Positions 1 through 5,723 of a stretch of 10,266 nucleotides of DNA are shown piece by piece. Numbering within the stretch: position 1 is the first letter of the stretch; every line of letters begins with the position of its first letter. The notes below the pieces were generated by a model, which was not told the origin of the DNA, ran no database searches, and saw nothing but the letters and a program-made list of their open reading frames with translations. The position numbers and the translations under genes were made by a program. The DNA is from JAWXCM01 sp034408745 (lineage in GTDB: Bacteria; Acidobacteriota; Terriglobia; Bryobacterales; Bryobacteraceae): the NCBI GenBank assembly GCA_034408745.1, contig JAWXCM010000109.1, positions 1-10,266 on the forward strand, in the 5' to 3' direction.

Positions 1-53
1 CGCAGTCTTAAAAACTCCCATTGAGGCGACAGGACTTGCCTCCAGCGATTTGG

Positions 54-1376
54 TCAAATAAGCTCGAAACTACCAATGTCGTGACGAACTTGGGTTAACC
101 GCCCGGGGGGAACGCCTGCCGGAGCGGCGCGAAAACACACAACACTCAACGTCGTCGGTGCCAGACGTTCGAAGTCGGGATCGCCGTCCACCCAGGCCGT
201 AAACAGCTGGGCCAGCCGCATGTGCTCGGCGAGCCTCGCCCGGATACCCTGCGCGCCGAAGTAGCGCAGCACCATCCAAAGCTTGAGCGCTCGAAAGCGG
301 CGGCCGAGCGCGATACCACTGTCCATGAAATTGCGGACCGAGTCTGCCTCGGGCGTCTCAAGATACTCGGGCGAAAGGGCCAGCGCGCGGCGGAGCACGT
401 CCATGTGACGGGTATAGAACGCGCTCGCGTCCAGCGGTGTGAACAGCCACTTGTGAGGATTCACCACCAGCGAGTCCGCCTCGCGCACGCCGGCGAAGAT
501 CCACGCGTGTTCGCTTACCATGGCAGCGACGCCCGCGTACGAGGCATCGACGTGCAGCCACACGCCCATCGTCCGGCAGATCTCCGCGATGACGTCAACC
601 GGATCGACGCTCCCGGTTCCCGTCGTGCCGACCGTGGCCACCACCGCCACAGGAAGAAAACCTGCGGCGCAATCCTCCGCCATCGCGCTCCGGAGCAGAT
701 CGGGACGCAGGCGGTACTCGTCATCGACTGGAATCTTCCTCAGCGCCTGGTGACCCAGTCCAAGCACGATGACCGCTTTGTCGATCGACGAGTGCGCCTG
801 GTCCGAACAGTAAACACGCAGGGGTGGGAGCTCGGCGCGATGCGCCAGTCCGCGCGCCCGAACCTGCGGCACAGCGGCCTCGCGAGCAGCCATGAGTGCG
901 TGGAGATTCGAGGCCGAGCCGCCGTCGAAGATCACCCCTTCGAATGTATCGGGAAGCCCGAGCAGACGCCGCAGCCACCCAAGCGTGACCTCTTCGAGCT
1001 CGGTCGCCGCCGGAGAAGTCCGCCAGAGCATCGCCTGCTGGTTTAGCGCGGCGGTGAGAAACTCGGCGAGCACGCCGGGGCCGCTGCCGCTGCTTGCGAA
1101 ATACGCCAGAAAGCCCGGATGATTCCAGTGCGTCAGGGCCGGGACGAGAATCCGCTGGAAATCATCCAGAATCAACGGCATCGGCTCCCCACGCTCCGGG
1201 GCATCCGTCGGAAGCGCCGCAGTAACCTCGCCCGGCGCTACGCGAGCCAAAACCGGATAGTCTTCCGGCGTGTTCAGATAATGTCCGATCCAGTCGGCGA
1301 TGGCGATTGCCGATCGACGAAATGTCTCCGGGTCCATGTCTCCAAACATCTTTCGGCCTTCGGTCAGCGGCTCCAC
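54..1376 (-). CDS. PLP-dependent (group II, aromatic-amino-acid type) decarboxylase, C-terminus missing
   Basis: The protein resembles the DOPA/tryptophan/glutamate decarboxylase superfamily, cytosolic enzymes that remove the carboxyl group of an amino acid using pyridoxal phosphate. Visible hallmarks are a PLP-stacking His near residue 195 (DQAHSS), HVDASYAG with the cofactor Asp near 277, and NPHKW with the Schiff-base Lys near 309. LGRRFRALKLW lies near 357-367. The substrate cannot be told from sequence. As called, it starts with GTG at 1376. ATG codons at 1349 (MFGDMDP) and 1337 (MDPETF, the usual family beginning) are at least as likely, and GGAG lies just ahead of the latter. Family members run about 470-490 residues. 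Here homology ends at VCFRAAPAG near residue 420, followed by about 20 unrelated residues, so roughly 45 C-terminal residues are lost and activity is doubtful. It is divergent from a MocR-type regulator gene, which suggests it was that regulator's target. Confidence 0.85.
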   Translation of the reverse strand: MEPLTEGRKMFGDMDPETFRRSAIAIADWIGHYLNTPEDYPVLARVAPGEVTAALPTDAPERGEPMPLILDDFQRILVPALTHWNHPGFLAYFASSGSGPGVLAEFLTAALNQQAMLWRTSPAATELEEVTLGWLRRLLGLPDTFEGVIFDGGSASNLHALMAAREAAVPQVRARGLAHRAELPPLRVYCSDQAHSSIDKAVIVLGLGHQALRKIPVDDEYRLRPDLLRSAMAEDCAAGFLPVAVVATVGTTGTGSVDPVDVIAEICRTMGVWLHVDASYAGVAAMVSEHAWIFAGVREADSLVVNPHKWLFTPLDASAFYTRHMDVLRRALALSPEYLETPEADSVRNFMDSGIALGRRFRALKLWMVLRYFGAQGIRARLAEHMRLAQLFTAWVDGDPDFERLAPTTLSVVCFRAAPAGVPPGRLTQVRHDIGSFELI

Positions 1377-1407
1377 GATCCCCCCTTTGGCTTCAGTATC
1401 CCGCTAC

Positions 1408-1431
1408 ACTGGTCCTGCAAGAAGGTCCAGT
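1408..1431. promoter_or_regulatory. Inverted repeat covering the ribosome binding site of the MocR gene; candidate operator
   Basis: ACTGGTCC (1408-1415) and GGTCCAGT (1424-1431) form an inverted repeat with 7 of 8 positions matched around an 8-base centre. The same arms also contain a direct repeat of GGTCC 13 bp apart. The right arm overlaps the GAAGG ribosome binding site (1421-1425) of the regulator starting at 1435. The element lies in the only intergenic space between the divergent decarboxylase and regulator. MocR proteins commonly bind such divergent gaps, usually at direct repeats. A role as operator, or as an mRNA hairpin hiding the ribosome binding site, is inference. I see no convincing -35/-10 pair in the gap. 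Confidence 0.35.
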
Positions 1432-1434
1432 AGG

Positions 1435-1833
1435 ATGACAACAATTAGGACCAGAAGGCAACCGGAACTACTGGTGCCGCAGCGGCCCGGGGCCGGGCCG
1501 CTGCATCGTCAAATCGAAAGTGCGTTGCGGGAAGCGACGCGTTCAGGACGGCTGCCGGCAGGCACGGCCCTGCCTTCCACCCGGGTACTGGCGCGGGATC
1601 TCGGAGTGTCTCGCGGCGTGGTGGTTGACGCCTATGAGCAACTCATCGCGGAGGGCTTCCTGGTGACACGCCCGGCTGCCACCACGATTGTCGCGCCGGG
1701 CGTGCGGCCAGCTTCAAATGAACCGGTGGGGCCGCCACGAGACGTCGTGCGCTACGACTTCCGTCCAGGTTTGCCCGATGTCCGCGAGTTCCCGCGCGAG
1801 GACTGGAGCCGCGCCGCGCGCTGCGCGCCATGA
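1435..1833 (+). CDS. MocR-type regulator, N-terminal GntR winged-helix piece (split gene)
   Basis: This 132-residue product is the DNA-binding half of a MocR/PdxR-type regulator. Residues about 22-88 form a GntR-family winged helix-turn-helix (PLHRQIESALRE, then LPSTRVLARDLGVSRGVVVDAY, then a wing ending FLVTR). DFRPGLPDVREFPREDW near residues 108-124 is the conserved entry into the aminotransferase-like domain. The ATG at 1435 is chosen because GAAGG lies 9 bases upstream and the family's N-terminus begins there; the frame is open further upstream to about 1300. After DWSRAAR the reading continues for a few codons and stops at 1831-1833, while homology continues in the frame that begins codons one base earlier. 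A single-base deletion in the GC-repeat tract around 1811-1829 explains this. The stop overlaps the next start as ATGA, so two coupled polypeptides are formally possible. Confidence 0.8.
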   Translation: MTTIRTRRQPELLVPQRPGAGPLHRQIESALREATRSGRLPAGTALPSTRVLARDLGVSRGVVVDAYEQLIAEGFLVTRPAATTIVAPGVRPASNEPVGPPRDVVRYDFRPGLPDVREFPREDWSRAARCAP

Positions 1834-2813
1834 GCCCCGGCGATCTCGGCTATGGCGACCCACGGGGCGCAACCGCCTTACGGGCCGTGCTCAGCGAGTA
1901 TCTCGCAAGAGTTCGCAGTGTCGTCGCCGTACCCGCCCAGGTGATCATCTGCACGGGCTTTGCGCAGGGTTTGGGTATTGCGGTAAGGGCGCTCGCGAAA
2001 CGTGGAATCCGGCGGATCGCCATGGAAGACCCGGCGCATCCCGACCTGCGCCACATCGTATCGGGGGCCAGAATGACCGTGGCTCGTGTGCCGGTCGACG
2101 ACCAGGGCTTGATAGTCTCACGGCTCGCCGAGACCGGGGCGCAGGCGGTCATCGTCACTCCCGCGCACCAGTTTCCTACTGGCGGTATTCTCAGTCCGGA
2201 CCGGCGGCACGAGCTGGTGGCCTGGGCTGAGAGGTGTCGCGGGTTCGTGATCGAAGACGACTATGATGCCGAGTACCGCTACGATGGGTCTCCAGTTGGT
2301 GCCCTTCAGGGGCTCGCGCCGGATCGCGTGATCTACGCCGGCTCGGCCAGCAAGATCCTGGCGCCGGCGCTTCGGCTTGGCTGGATGTGTGTCCCTCCAA
2401 CCCTGGTCGAGCCCGCAACCGAAGTCAAGAAATTCGCCGACCTGGGGACGCCGTGCTTCGAACAGCTCGTCTACGCGAAATTCCTGCAAAGCGGCGCTCT
2501 CGATCAGCACTTACGCCGGATGCGGCTTCTATACCGGTGCCGCCGGGACAAGCTGATTCGCGAGCTGCAAATGCGCCGCTCCGGCTGGACGATTCGCGGC
2601 GTCGCGGCTGGACTTCACCTGGTAGCGATGCTCGCCCCCGGCATTGATGAACGGCAGGTGGCCCGCACGGCCGCCGATCGCGACGTGCGGCTGTATCCGA
2701 TCGGCGCATACTGGAAGCACCGGCCGAAACGCGAAGGACAAGGCCTGGTTATGGGATACGCGCACTTGACGGAGCGGGAGATTGCGGATGGTATTACCGC
2801 GGGCTTGCCCTGA
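1830..2813 (+). CDS. MocR-type regulator, C-terminal fold-type I aminotransferase-like piece (split gene)
   Basis: This 327-residue product is the effector half of the MocR regulator, an aminotransferase class I/II-like domain that binds PLP and senses a ligand. Visible family motifs are LGYGDPRG (residues 6-13), TPAHQFPTG (110-118), EDDYDAEYRYDG (142-153) with the PLP-contacting Asp and Tyr, and GSASKILAPALRLGW (171-185) with the Schiff-base Lys at 175. Together with the preceding piece it gives about 460 residues, the normal length for one MocR protein. The first ATG (1830) follows the break by only about five codons, so almost no domain sequence would be lost if it were translated alone by coupling. 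It could instead be dead sequence after a frameshift, or a one-base sequencing error in a GC-repeat tract. There is no hint of an independent enzyme role. Confidence 0.8.
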   Translation: MSPGDLGYGDPRGATALRAVLSEYLARVRSVVAVPAQVIICTGFAQGLGIAVRALAKRGIRRIAMEDPAHPDLRHIVSGARMTVARVPVDDQGLIVSRLAETGAQAVIVTPAHQFPTGGILSPDRRHELVAWAERCRGFVIEDDYDAEYRYDGSPVGALQGLAPDRVIYAGSASKILAPALRLGWMCVPPTLVEPATEVKKFADLGTPCFEQLVYAKFLQSGALDQHLRRMRLLYRCRRDKLIRELQMRRSGWTIRGVAAGLHLVAMLAPGIDERQVARTAADRDVRLYPIGAYWKHRPKREGQGLVMGYAHLTEREIADGITAGLP

Positions 2814-2910
2814 GAGTTGTCTGGCTCTCCAGGCCAGCCATATCCCATCGACTTCGCGCAAACACTGAGACCAGTTCACTCCGCCCTGCATACGTTAATT
2901 AGCGCTCCGG
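2814..2910. other. Short convergent intergenic gap
   Basis: The gap separates the end of the MocR gene (plus) from the end of the PQQ-propeller fragment (minus). A small stem, CTGGC (2821-2825) with GCCAG (2833-2837), is present. It is not followed by a T run on either strand, so I do not call it a terminator. Confidence 0.4.
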
Positions 2911-3189
2911 TCAGCGGCCGGTCGCAGGAAGGCGGAAGGCGGCCATTTCCTGGGCGTTGCGGACGAAGAGGATGCCGGAGGCGAGGACTGGGTGGTTCCA
3001 GGTCTTGCCTTCGAGAACGGGAACCCTGGCGAGTTCAGTGAACCCCGAAGGTGACGCCTGGACGAGGGCAAGATCGCCGTCTTCCGAGAGGATGAGCAGC
3101 AAATCCTGATCGGGGAGCAGCAGCATCTGGCCATTACCGTAGCGGCCCCCTTTCCAGATGCGTTTGCCGTCAGTAACTAATGACTCCGT
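2911..3189 (-). pseudogene. C-terminal remnant of a PQQ-like beta-propeller (BamB-like) protein
   Basis: The frame from about 3180 to the stop at 2911 reads a run of repeats typical of the last blades of PQQ-propeller-like secreted proteins common in Acidobacteriota: DGKRIWKGGRYGNGQ, MLLLPDQDLLLILSEDGDL, ELARVPVLEGKTWNHPVL and LFVRNAQEMAAFRL. Roughly 85-90 residues are present, against about 400 in a full protein. The frame has a stop at 3190-3192 and no real start. An internal ATG at 3126 lies in the middle of a blade and is not a plausible gene start. The upstream part is replaced by the beginning of a TonB-dependent receptor on the same strand, with the join around 3169-3182. The product's function was probably in the cell envelope. 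The fragment itself is almost certainly non-functional. Confidence 0.7.
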
Positions 3190-3637
3190 TTACAGCGTTC
3201 GCCCCCCACATCGTGGCGCCGGGCCCGCGAATGATTTCAATCCGCTCAATGTCCTCCAGGAATGTGTCCTGGTTATCCCAGAAGACGCCCGAAAAGTCCG
3301 TCGCATAGAGACTGCGGCCATCCTGGAGGACGAGCATCTTGTTGGAAAACCTTGAATTGAAGCCTCTGGCGTTGATCGCCCACTTGTTCGAATCGATCTG
3401 AGCGACCTCGAGGCCGGGTACCCAGCGCAAGAGTTCGGGCAAGCTGGTCGCTCCCGAACGGCGAATATCATCCTGCGTAATCACATGCATGGCCGCCGGG
3501 ACTCGCGAGAGCGGCTGAGCCTTTCGTGAAGCCGTGGTGACCTGCACCTGAAGCAATTCCTCAAGAGTCGCTGTTTGCAAGTCTGCCTGCTGTGCAAATG
3601 CTCCGGTCGACAGAAGAAGGGCAAAGCAGTATCTCAT
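3170..3637 (-). pseudogene. TonB-dependent receptor, truncated after the plug domain
   Basis: The 155-residue frame has a signal peptide (MRYCFALLLSTGAFA, cleavage before QQ), a short linker with ASRKAQPLSRVPAAMHVITQDDI, and a plug domain. Plug motifs include LPELLRWVPGLEVAQ, INARGFNSRFSNKMLVLQDGR, and ERIEIIRGPGATMWGANAVNGVI near residues 131-153. Intact receptors continue NIIT... into a 22-strand barrel of more than 450 further residues. Here the frame reads SY and stops, because sequence from the end of a PQQ-propeller gene begins at that point. The start at 3637 is well supported by AGGTGA three bases upstream. Without a barrel it cannot form a transporter. At best a periplasmic plug fragment would be made. 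Its substrate (iron chelate, vitamin or sugar) cannot be inferred. Confidence 0.8.
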
Positions 3638-3640
3638 AAG

Positions 3641-3646
3641 TCACCT
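3641..3646 (-). promoter_or_regulatory. Strong ribosome binding site of the truncated TonB receptor
   Basis: On the minus strand AGGTGA ends three bases before the ATG at 3637. It matches the 16S anti-Shine-Dalgarno core and fixes the start of the receptor, so the translation signal survives although the gene is truncated. Confidence 0.6.
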
Positions 3647-3849
3647 ATAGGCGGAGCGGCCCTCAGGAACCCGACAACCGAGGCGATTCGGCAGACGAGG
3701 AAAAGGTATCCATAACTTCGATTAGTGCTTTTCAACACTCAACACTCTCAGGAAATTTTCAGGCACCTGACGATTCGCCGAGAATGTGCATCAAAATGCC
3801 GAAGCGCGCGGCTATATCGGAGCACGCGCCACGCCAGGTCAGCCTCGGC
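3647..3849. other. Non-coding leader and flank of the TonB-receptor remnant
   Basis: No gene is supportable here. On the minus strand this is the leader of the truncated receptor. It contains a perfect 7-bp tandem repeat, AACACTC twice (3734-3747, plus-strand reading), and an AT-richer patch (about 3710-3760) that may hold a promoter, but I find no good -35/-10 pair. I looked for a cobalamin riboswitch, as often precedes TonB receptors, and see no B12-box-like core. The frames crossing the region have no recognisable domains. Confidence 0.4.
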
Positions 3850-3896
3850 GGTCACCCAAATCCGGCCAATGAAGGTCACCTGAAAACCGGCCAACG
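3850..3896 (+). repeat. Tandem IS21 terminal repeats (two units)
   Basis: Unit 1 (3850-3871) and unit 2 (3874-3896) share GGTCACC at the left and CCGGCCAA plus a final G at the right, with an A-rich 5-6 base centre. The period is about 24 bp. They are probably transposase-binding sites of the IS21 end. Confidence 0.65.
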
Positions 3897-3947
3897 GAAG
3901 AGAGGCGCTCAGACAGAAGTCGGAGGCGAGGGATATGCTCGCTCGAC

Positions 3948-4031
3948 GTGAGCAATGTCCTGAGCGAAGACAAACGACAGCCGGTGATTGCGCTGGGCCG
4001 GATGGGTTGGCCGCTTCGGCGCATTGAAAAA
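3948..4031 (+). pseudogene. istA: IstA transposase N-terminal remnant (IS21 family)
   Basis: The first 28 codons from the ATG at 3948 (MSNVLSEDKRQP, then VIALGRMGWPLRRIEK) match the N-terminal helix-turn-helix of IS21-family IstA transposases, which bind the element's end repeats. The full protein is about 500 residues. Past 4031 the annotated frame loses similarity. In a frame shifted by one base, codons from about 4033 read TGTRAE, reminiscent of the next IstA segment (ATGVRRE), so a one-base lesion followed by loss of the rest is possible. There is no recognition of DDE catalytic sequence anywhere nearby. The open frame continues across 4032-4229 into the next gene without meaning. Confidence 0.6.
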
Positions 4032-4229
4032 CAACGGGAACCCGCGCAGAGGATAAGAACAAGGACGGTGACGCGCATGGTTTGCTTCGAATTCAGACGC
4101 GCCACCGGGAGATCCGTGAGGGATTTGTCGTCACGGGCGGGCACAGAAGGAGATGCTGTCAGGCGACTCAATGCCCCGGACTACTCGAAAGGCCGAAACA
4201 TTTGCAGGTTTATTTTTATCCAGCGTGTC
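4032..4229. other. Unassigned stretch between istA remnant and 3D-domain gene
   Basis: The stretch is open in several frames on both strands, but no frame shows a domain I recognise. A minus-strand ATG at 4078 begins a short hydrophobic stretch (MRVTVLVLILCAG) resembling a signal peptide, with no ribosome binding site and no credible continuation. The region is best read as scrambled sequence left by the IS21 insertion and later deletion. Confidence 0.4.
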
Positions 4230-4484
4230 GTGAAAGCTTTCGTTTTGCTGGTCTTAATTCTCGCGTTCGATCTGGCGGCGCAGGGTCGCGGGAAGTGGCA
4301 GACTTTCTCGGCTACCGCGTATTCGGCGGAGGGGGAGACGAAGTCGGAGAAGCAGACTGTGGAGGGCCGGACGGTGGCTGCCGATACGTCGATGCTGCCG
4401 CCGGGGACCCGGATACAGATTTCCGGGGCTGATGCTTACGACGGTGTTTATGTGTCCACGACCTGAAAGTGGATATATTTATCG

Positions 4485-4494
4485 ATAATATAAT
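4485..4494. repeat. 5-bp tandem duplication ATAAT in the 3D-domain pseudogene
   Basis: ATAAT occurs twice in direct succession. Removing one copy restores the family reading IDN followed by PAEAQKFG. It is a slippage-type inactivating lesion. Confidence 0.6.
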
Positions 4495-4532
4495 CCGGCT
4501 GAGGCTCAGAAATTCGGGAAAAAGCTGAAGAA

Positions 4533-4575
4533 GGCGGACGTAGGCGTCCGCCGCAGGCCTGGGGGCCTGCCCCCC
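4533..4575. repeat. Double-hairpin palindromic repeat, copy 1
   Basis: Hairpin A pairs GGCGGACG (4533-4540) with CGTCCGCC (4545-4552) across loop TAGG. Hairpin B pairs GCAGGCC (4553-4559) with GGCCTGC (4564-4570) across loop TGGG, followed by CCCCC. Both stems are perfect. The same 43-bp architecture recurs at 8065-8107 in the same orientation with compensatory changes. It lies within the 3' end of the broken 3D gene and 18 bp past the stop of the convergent DUF72 gene. Read on the minus strand it is followed by TTCTTCAGCTTTTT, so it may also end transcription of the large operon. That role is inference. Confidence 0.75.
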
Positions 4576-4592
4576 TTCCTGGTTGTGGTGGT

Positions 4593-5723
4593 TTAGGTTT
4601 GGCTGGTTTCGGCTCTGGAGACGAAGGCTTCGGGGTCGGATTCGAAGCGTTTTTTGCACTCTTCGCTGTGGAAGTAGTAGGTGTCTCCGGCGTAGTCGCA
4701 CTTTGCCGGGGCGGTCTTTTCGTCAACTTCGCGGTCGCAGACGTGGTCCCTTGTCATGCTGGTGAGACTGACTATCGACTGAATTGTTACGGGGGCATTG
4801 CCCTCGAGACGGTTGTTGATGAACAGGTAGGCTGCCTGTTTTCTCTTTTTGGCGTGGTTGATTATGCCTTTGACGGTTTCGCGGAAGGGTGGATTGGGAT
4901 CCTGAATTCTGTCGTACGGGGCGAACTGCTCTACCGCTTTTTCGTACGCCCGGCCGACTCTCAAAAGACCGCGCACCACTGTGAAATCCGCCGTAAATGC
5001 CTCGGCGATTTCCACCTGTCTGTGGATTGGCGGCATTCTTGCCCAGGCGTTAAAGACATGCGCCACCGAGTTTCGGCGGAGGGCTTCGAAGTAACCGTGC
5101 CGGAGGTAGTCCTCATTGCGGATCTCGACCGCGTAGTGCCACGTGGTGGGCAGTGCGGAGAGGAAGGCGTCGAGGTCTTCGAAGAACTGCGCGGGCTCGG
5201 CGTAGCCGCGGCGGGAGAAGGCTCCGAATTCGAAGATCAGCAGTGGAATGCGTTCGCGGTATGGCTCGAGCGGTGCGAGGAATGCCTCTTCGAACAGAGC
5301 CGCGTGCAGGAAGGTGTCATTGCGCTCTCCGGCGCGCGGGCCGTAGCGCGGATGGGTCGGGAACGTTTTGCAGGTGATCTCTTCGGGCACCTTGAAGGCG
5401 AACTTAAAGCTCGGCGGGGCTGTGGCGAAGAGGGTATTCCAGAACTCAGGCGCTGGGAACTGGTAGAAGGCGAAGTCGCCGCAGACGATGGGGAATGTTT
5501 CGGCGTACTCGGCCAGCGCGGTCTGTTCGAAGCGCTTCTTTGAGAACTTGCCGCGCACCACATAGCGCGACTCGCTGTAGATTTGGCCGAGCCAGCCTTC
5601 GTACTTCCAGGAGCTGGTACCGATGAGGATGTTTTCGGCGGCCAGTTCGGCAAGTTTCGCAGCGAGGCCTTCGCGGTCGAAGCCGCCGGGTGGGCGTTCT
5701 TCGAACAGCGGCAGCATGTTCAT
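4593..5723 (-). CDS. DUF72 (YecE-like) protein with C-terminal YHS domain
   Basis: This 376-residue protein has a DUF72 domain at about 32-315: LIGTSSWKYEGWLGQIY near 33-49, FAFKVPEEITCKTFP near 108-122, FEFGAFS near 164-170, HYAVEIRNEDY near 196-206, and FINNRLEGNAP near 301-311. DUF72 proteins have a TIM-barrel-like fold and no established biochemical function. A YHS domain follows at about 327-368 (HVCDREVD, KCDYAGDTYYFHSEECKKRFESDPEAF) with Cys at 329, 342 and 356. YHS domains are small metal-associated modules usually found in metal ATPases and oxygenases, and their second Cys is His here. The ATG at 5723 overlaps the holB stop as ATGA, pointing to translational coupling. The frame is open upstream to 5831, but that part overlaps holB and has shadow composition; ATG 5717 is an alternative start. 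It is the last gene of the operon. Confidence 0.85.
   Translation of the reverse strand: MNMLPLFEERPPGGFDREGLAAKLAELAAENILIGTSSWKYEGWLGQIYSESRYVVRGKFSKKRFEQTALAEYAETFPIVCGDFAFYQFPAPEFWNTLFATAPPSFKFAFKVPEEITCKTFPTHPRYGPRAGERNDTFLHAALFEEAFLAPLEPYRERIPLLIFEFGAFSRRGYAEPAQFFEDLDAFLSALPTTWHYAVEIRNEDYLRHGYFEALRRNSVAHVFNAWARMPPIHRQVEIAEAFTADFTVVRGLLRVGRAYEKAVEQFAPYDRIQDPNPPFRETVKGIINHAKKRKQAAYLFINNRLEGNAPVTIQSIVSLTSMTRDHVCDREVDEKTAPAKCDYAGDTYYFHSEECKKRFESDPEAFVSRAETSQT

Larger units (their letters stand above)
3850..4031 (+). mobile_element. IS21-family insertion sequence, left-end remnant
   Basis: Two tandem copies of a sequence of the form GGTCACC, 5-6 bases, CCGGCCAA-T/C-G lie at 3850-3871 and 3874-3896. 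They are followed 52 bp later by the start of an IstA-like transposase reading rightwards. IS21 elements characteristically carry multiple repeated transposase-binding sites inside their ends, and this arrangement (repeats, then istA) is the expected left end. The outer tip lies somewhere near 3835-3850, but I cannot fix it. Nothing of the rest of istA, of the istB ATPase gene, or of a right end is visible in this window, so the element is a truncated, immobile relic. Confidence 0.65.
4230..4596 (+). pseudogene. Secreted 3D-domain (RlpA/MltA-like barrel) protein, frameshifted
   Basis: GTG at 4230 opens a signal peptide (VKAFVLLVLILAFDLAAQ) followed by a 3D-domain: WQTFSATAYSAEG, EGRTVAADTSMLPPGTRIQI and ADAYDGVYV. 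These are typical of small cell-wall-associated barrel proteins related to the lytic transglycosylase fold. The frame stops at 4464-4466, just where the conserved DTG segment should come. The remainder is recognisable downstream in other frames: KVDIFIDN (to 4489), then PAEAQKFGKKLKKADV (from 4495). Two lesions explain this: loss of about 8-10 codons around 4459-4463, and a perfect 5-bp tandem duplication ATAAT (4485-4494). The repaired frame would end at the TAG at 4594-4596, convergent with and overlapping the end of the DUF72 gene. Upstream there is no ribosome binding site I trust, so the start is uncertain. Confidence 0.7.

Noticed and set aside
222..1046. Long plus-strand open frame (274 codons) opposite the decarboxylase
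   Set aside because: It is antisense to a gene with clear PLP-enzyme motifs, and its product is a low-complexity Arg/His-rich shadow with no domain.
2821..2837. Small stem-loop after the MocR gene as a terminator
   Set aside because: The stem is only five base pairs and no T run follows on either strand.
3647..3760. Cobalamin-type riboswitch ahead of the TonB receptor
   Set aside because: No conserved B12-box-like core or extended pairing could be found in the leader; only a short tandem repeat is present.
4022..4078. Minus-strand hydrophobic start (MRVTVLVLILCAG) resembling a signal peptide interrupted by the IS21 relic
   Set aside because: There is no ribosome binding site and no recognisable mature protein, and the same bases can be read as an IstA continuation on the other strand. 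The evidence is too thin for a gene.
4533..4575. CRISPR repeat or plain Rho-independent terminator as the explanation for the double hairpin
   Set aside because: There are no regularly spaced repeats and spacers. A terminator alone does not explain a same-layout copy inside a coding sequence in mid-operon, although copy 1 may still serve as one.
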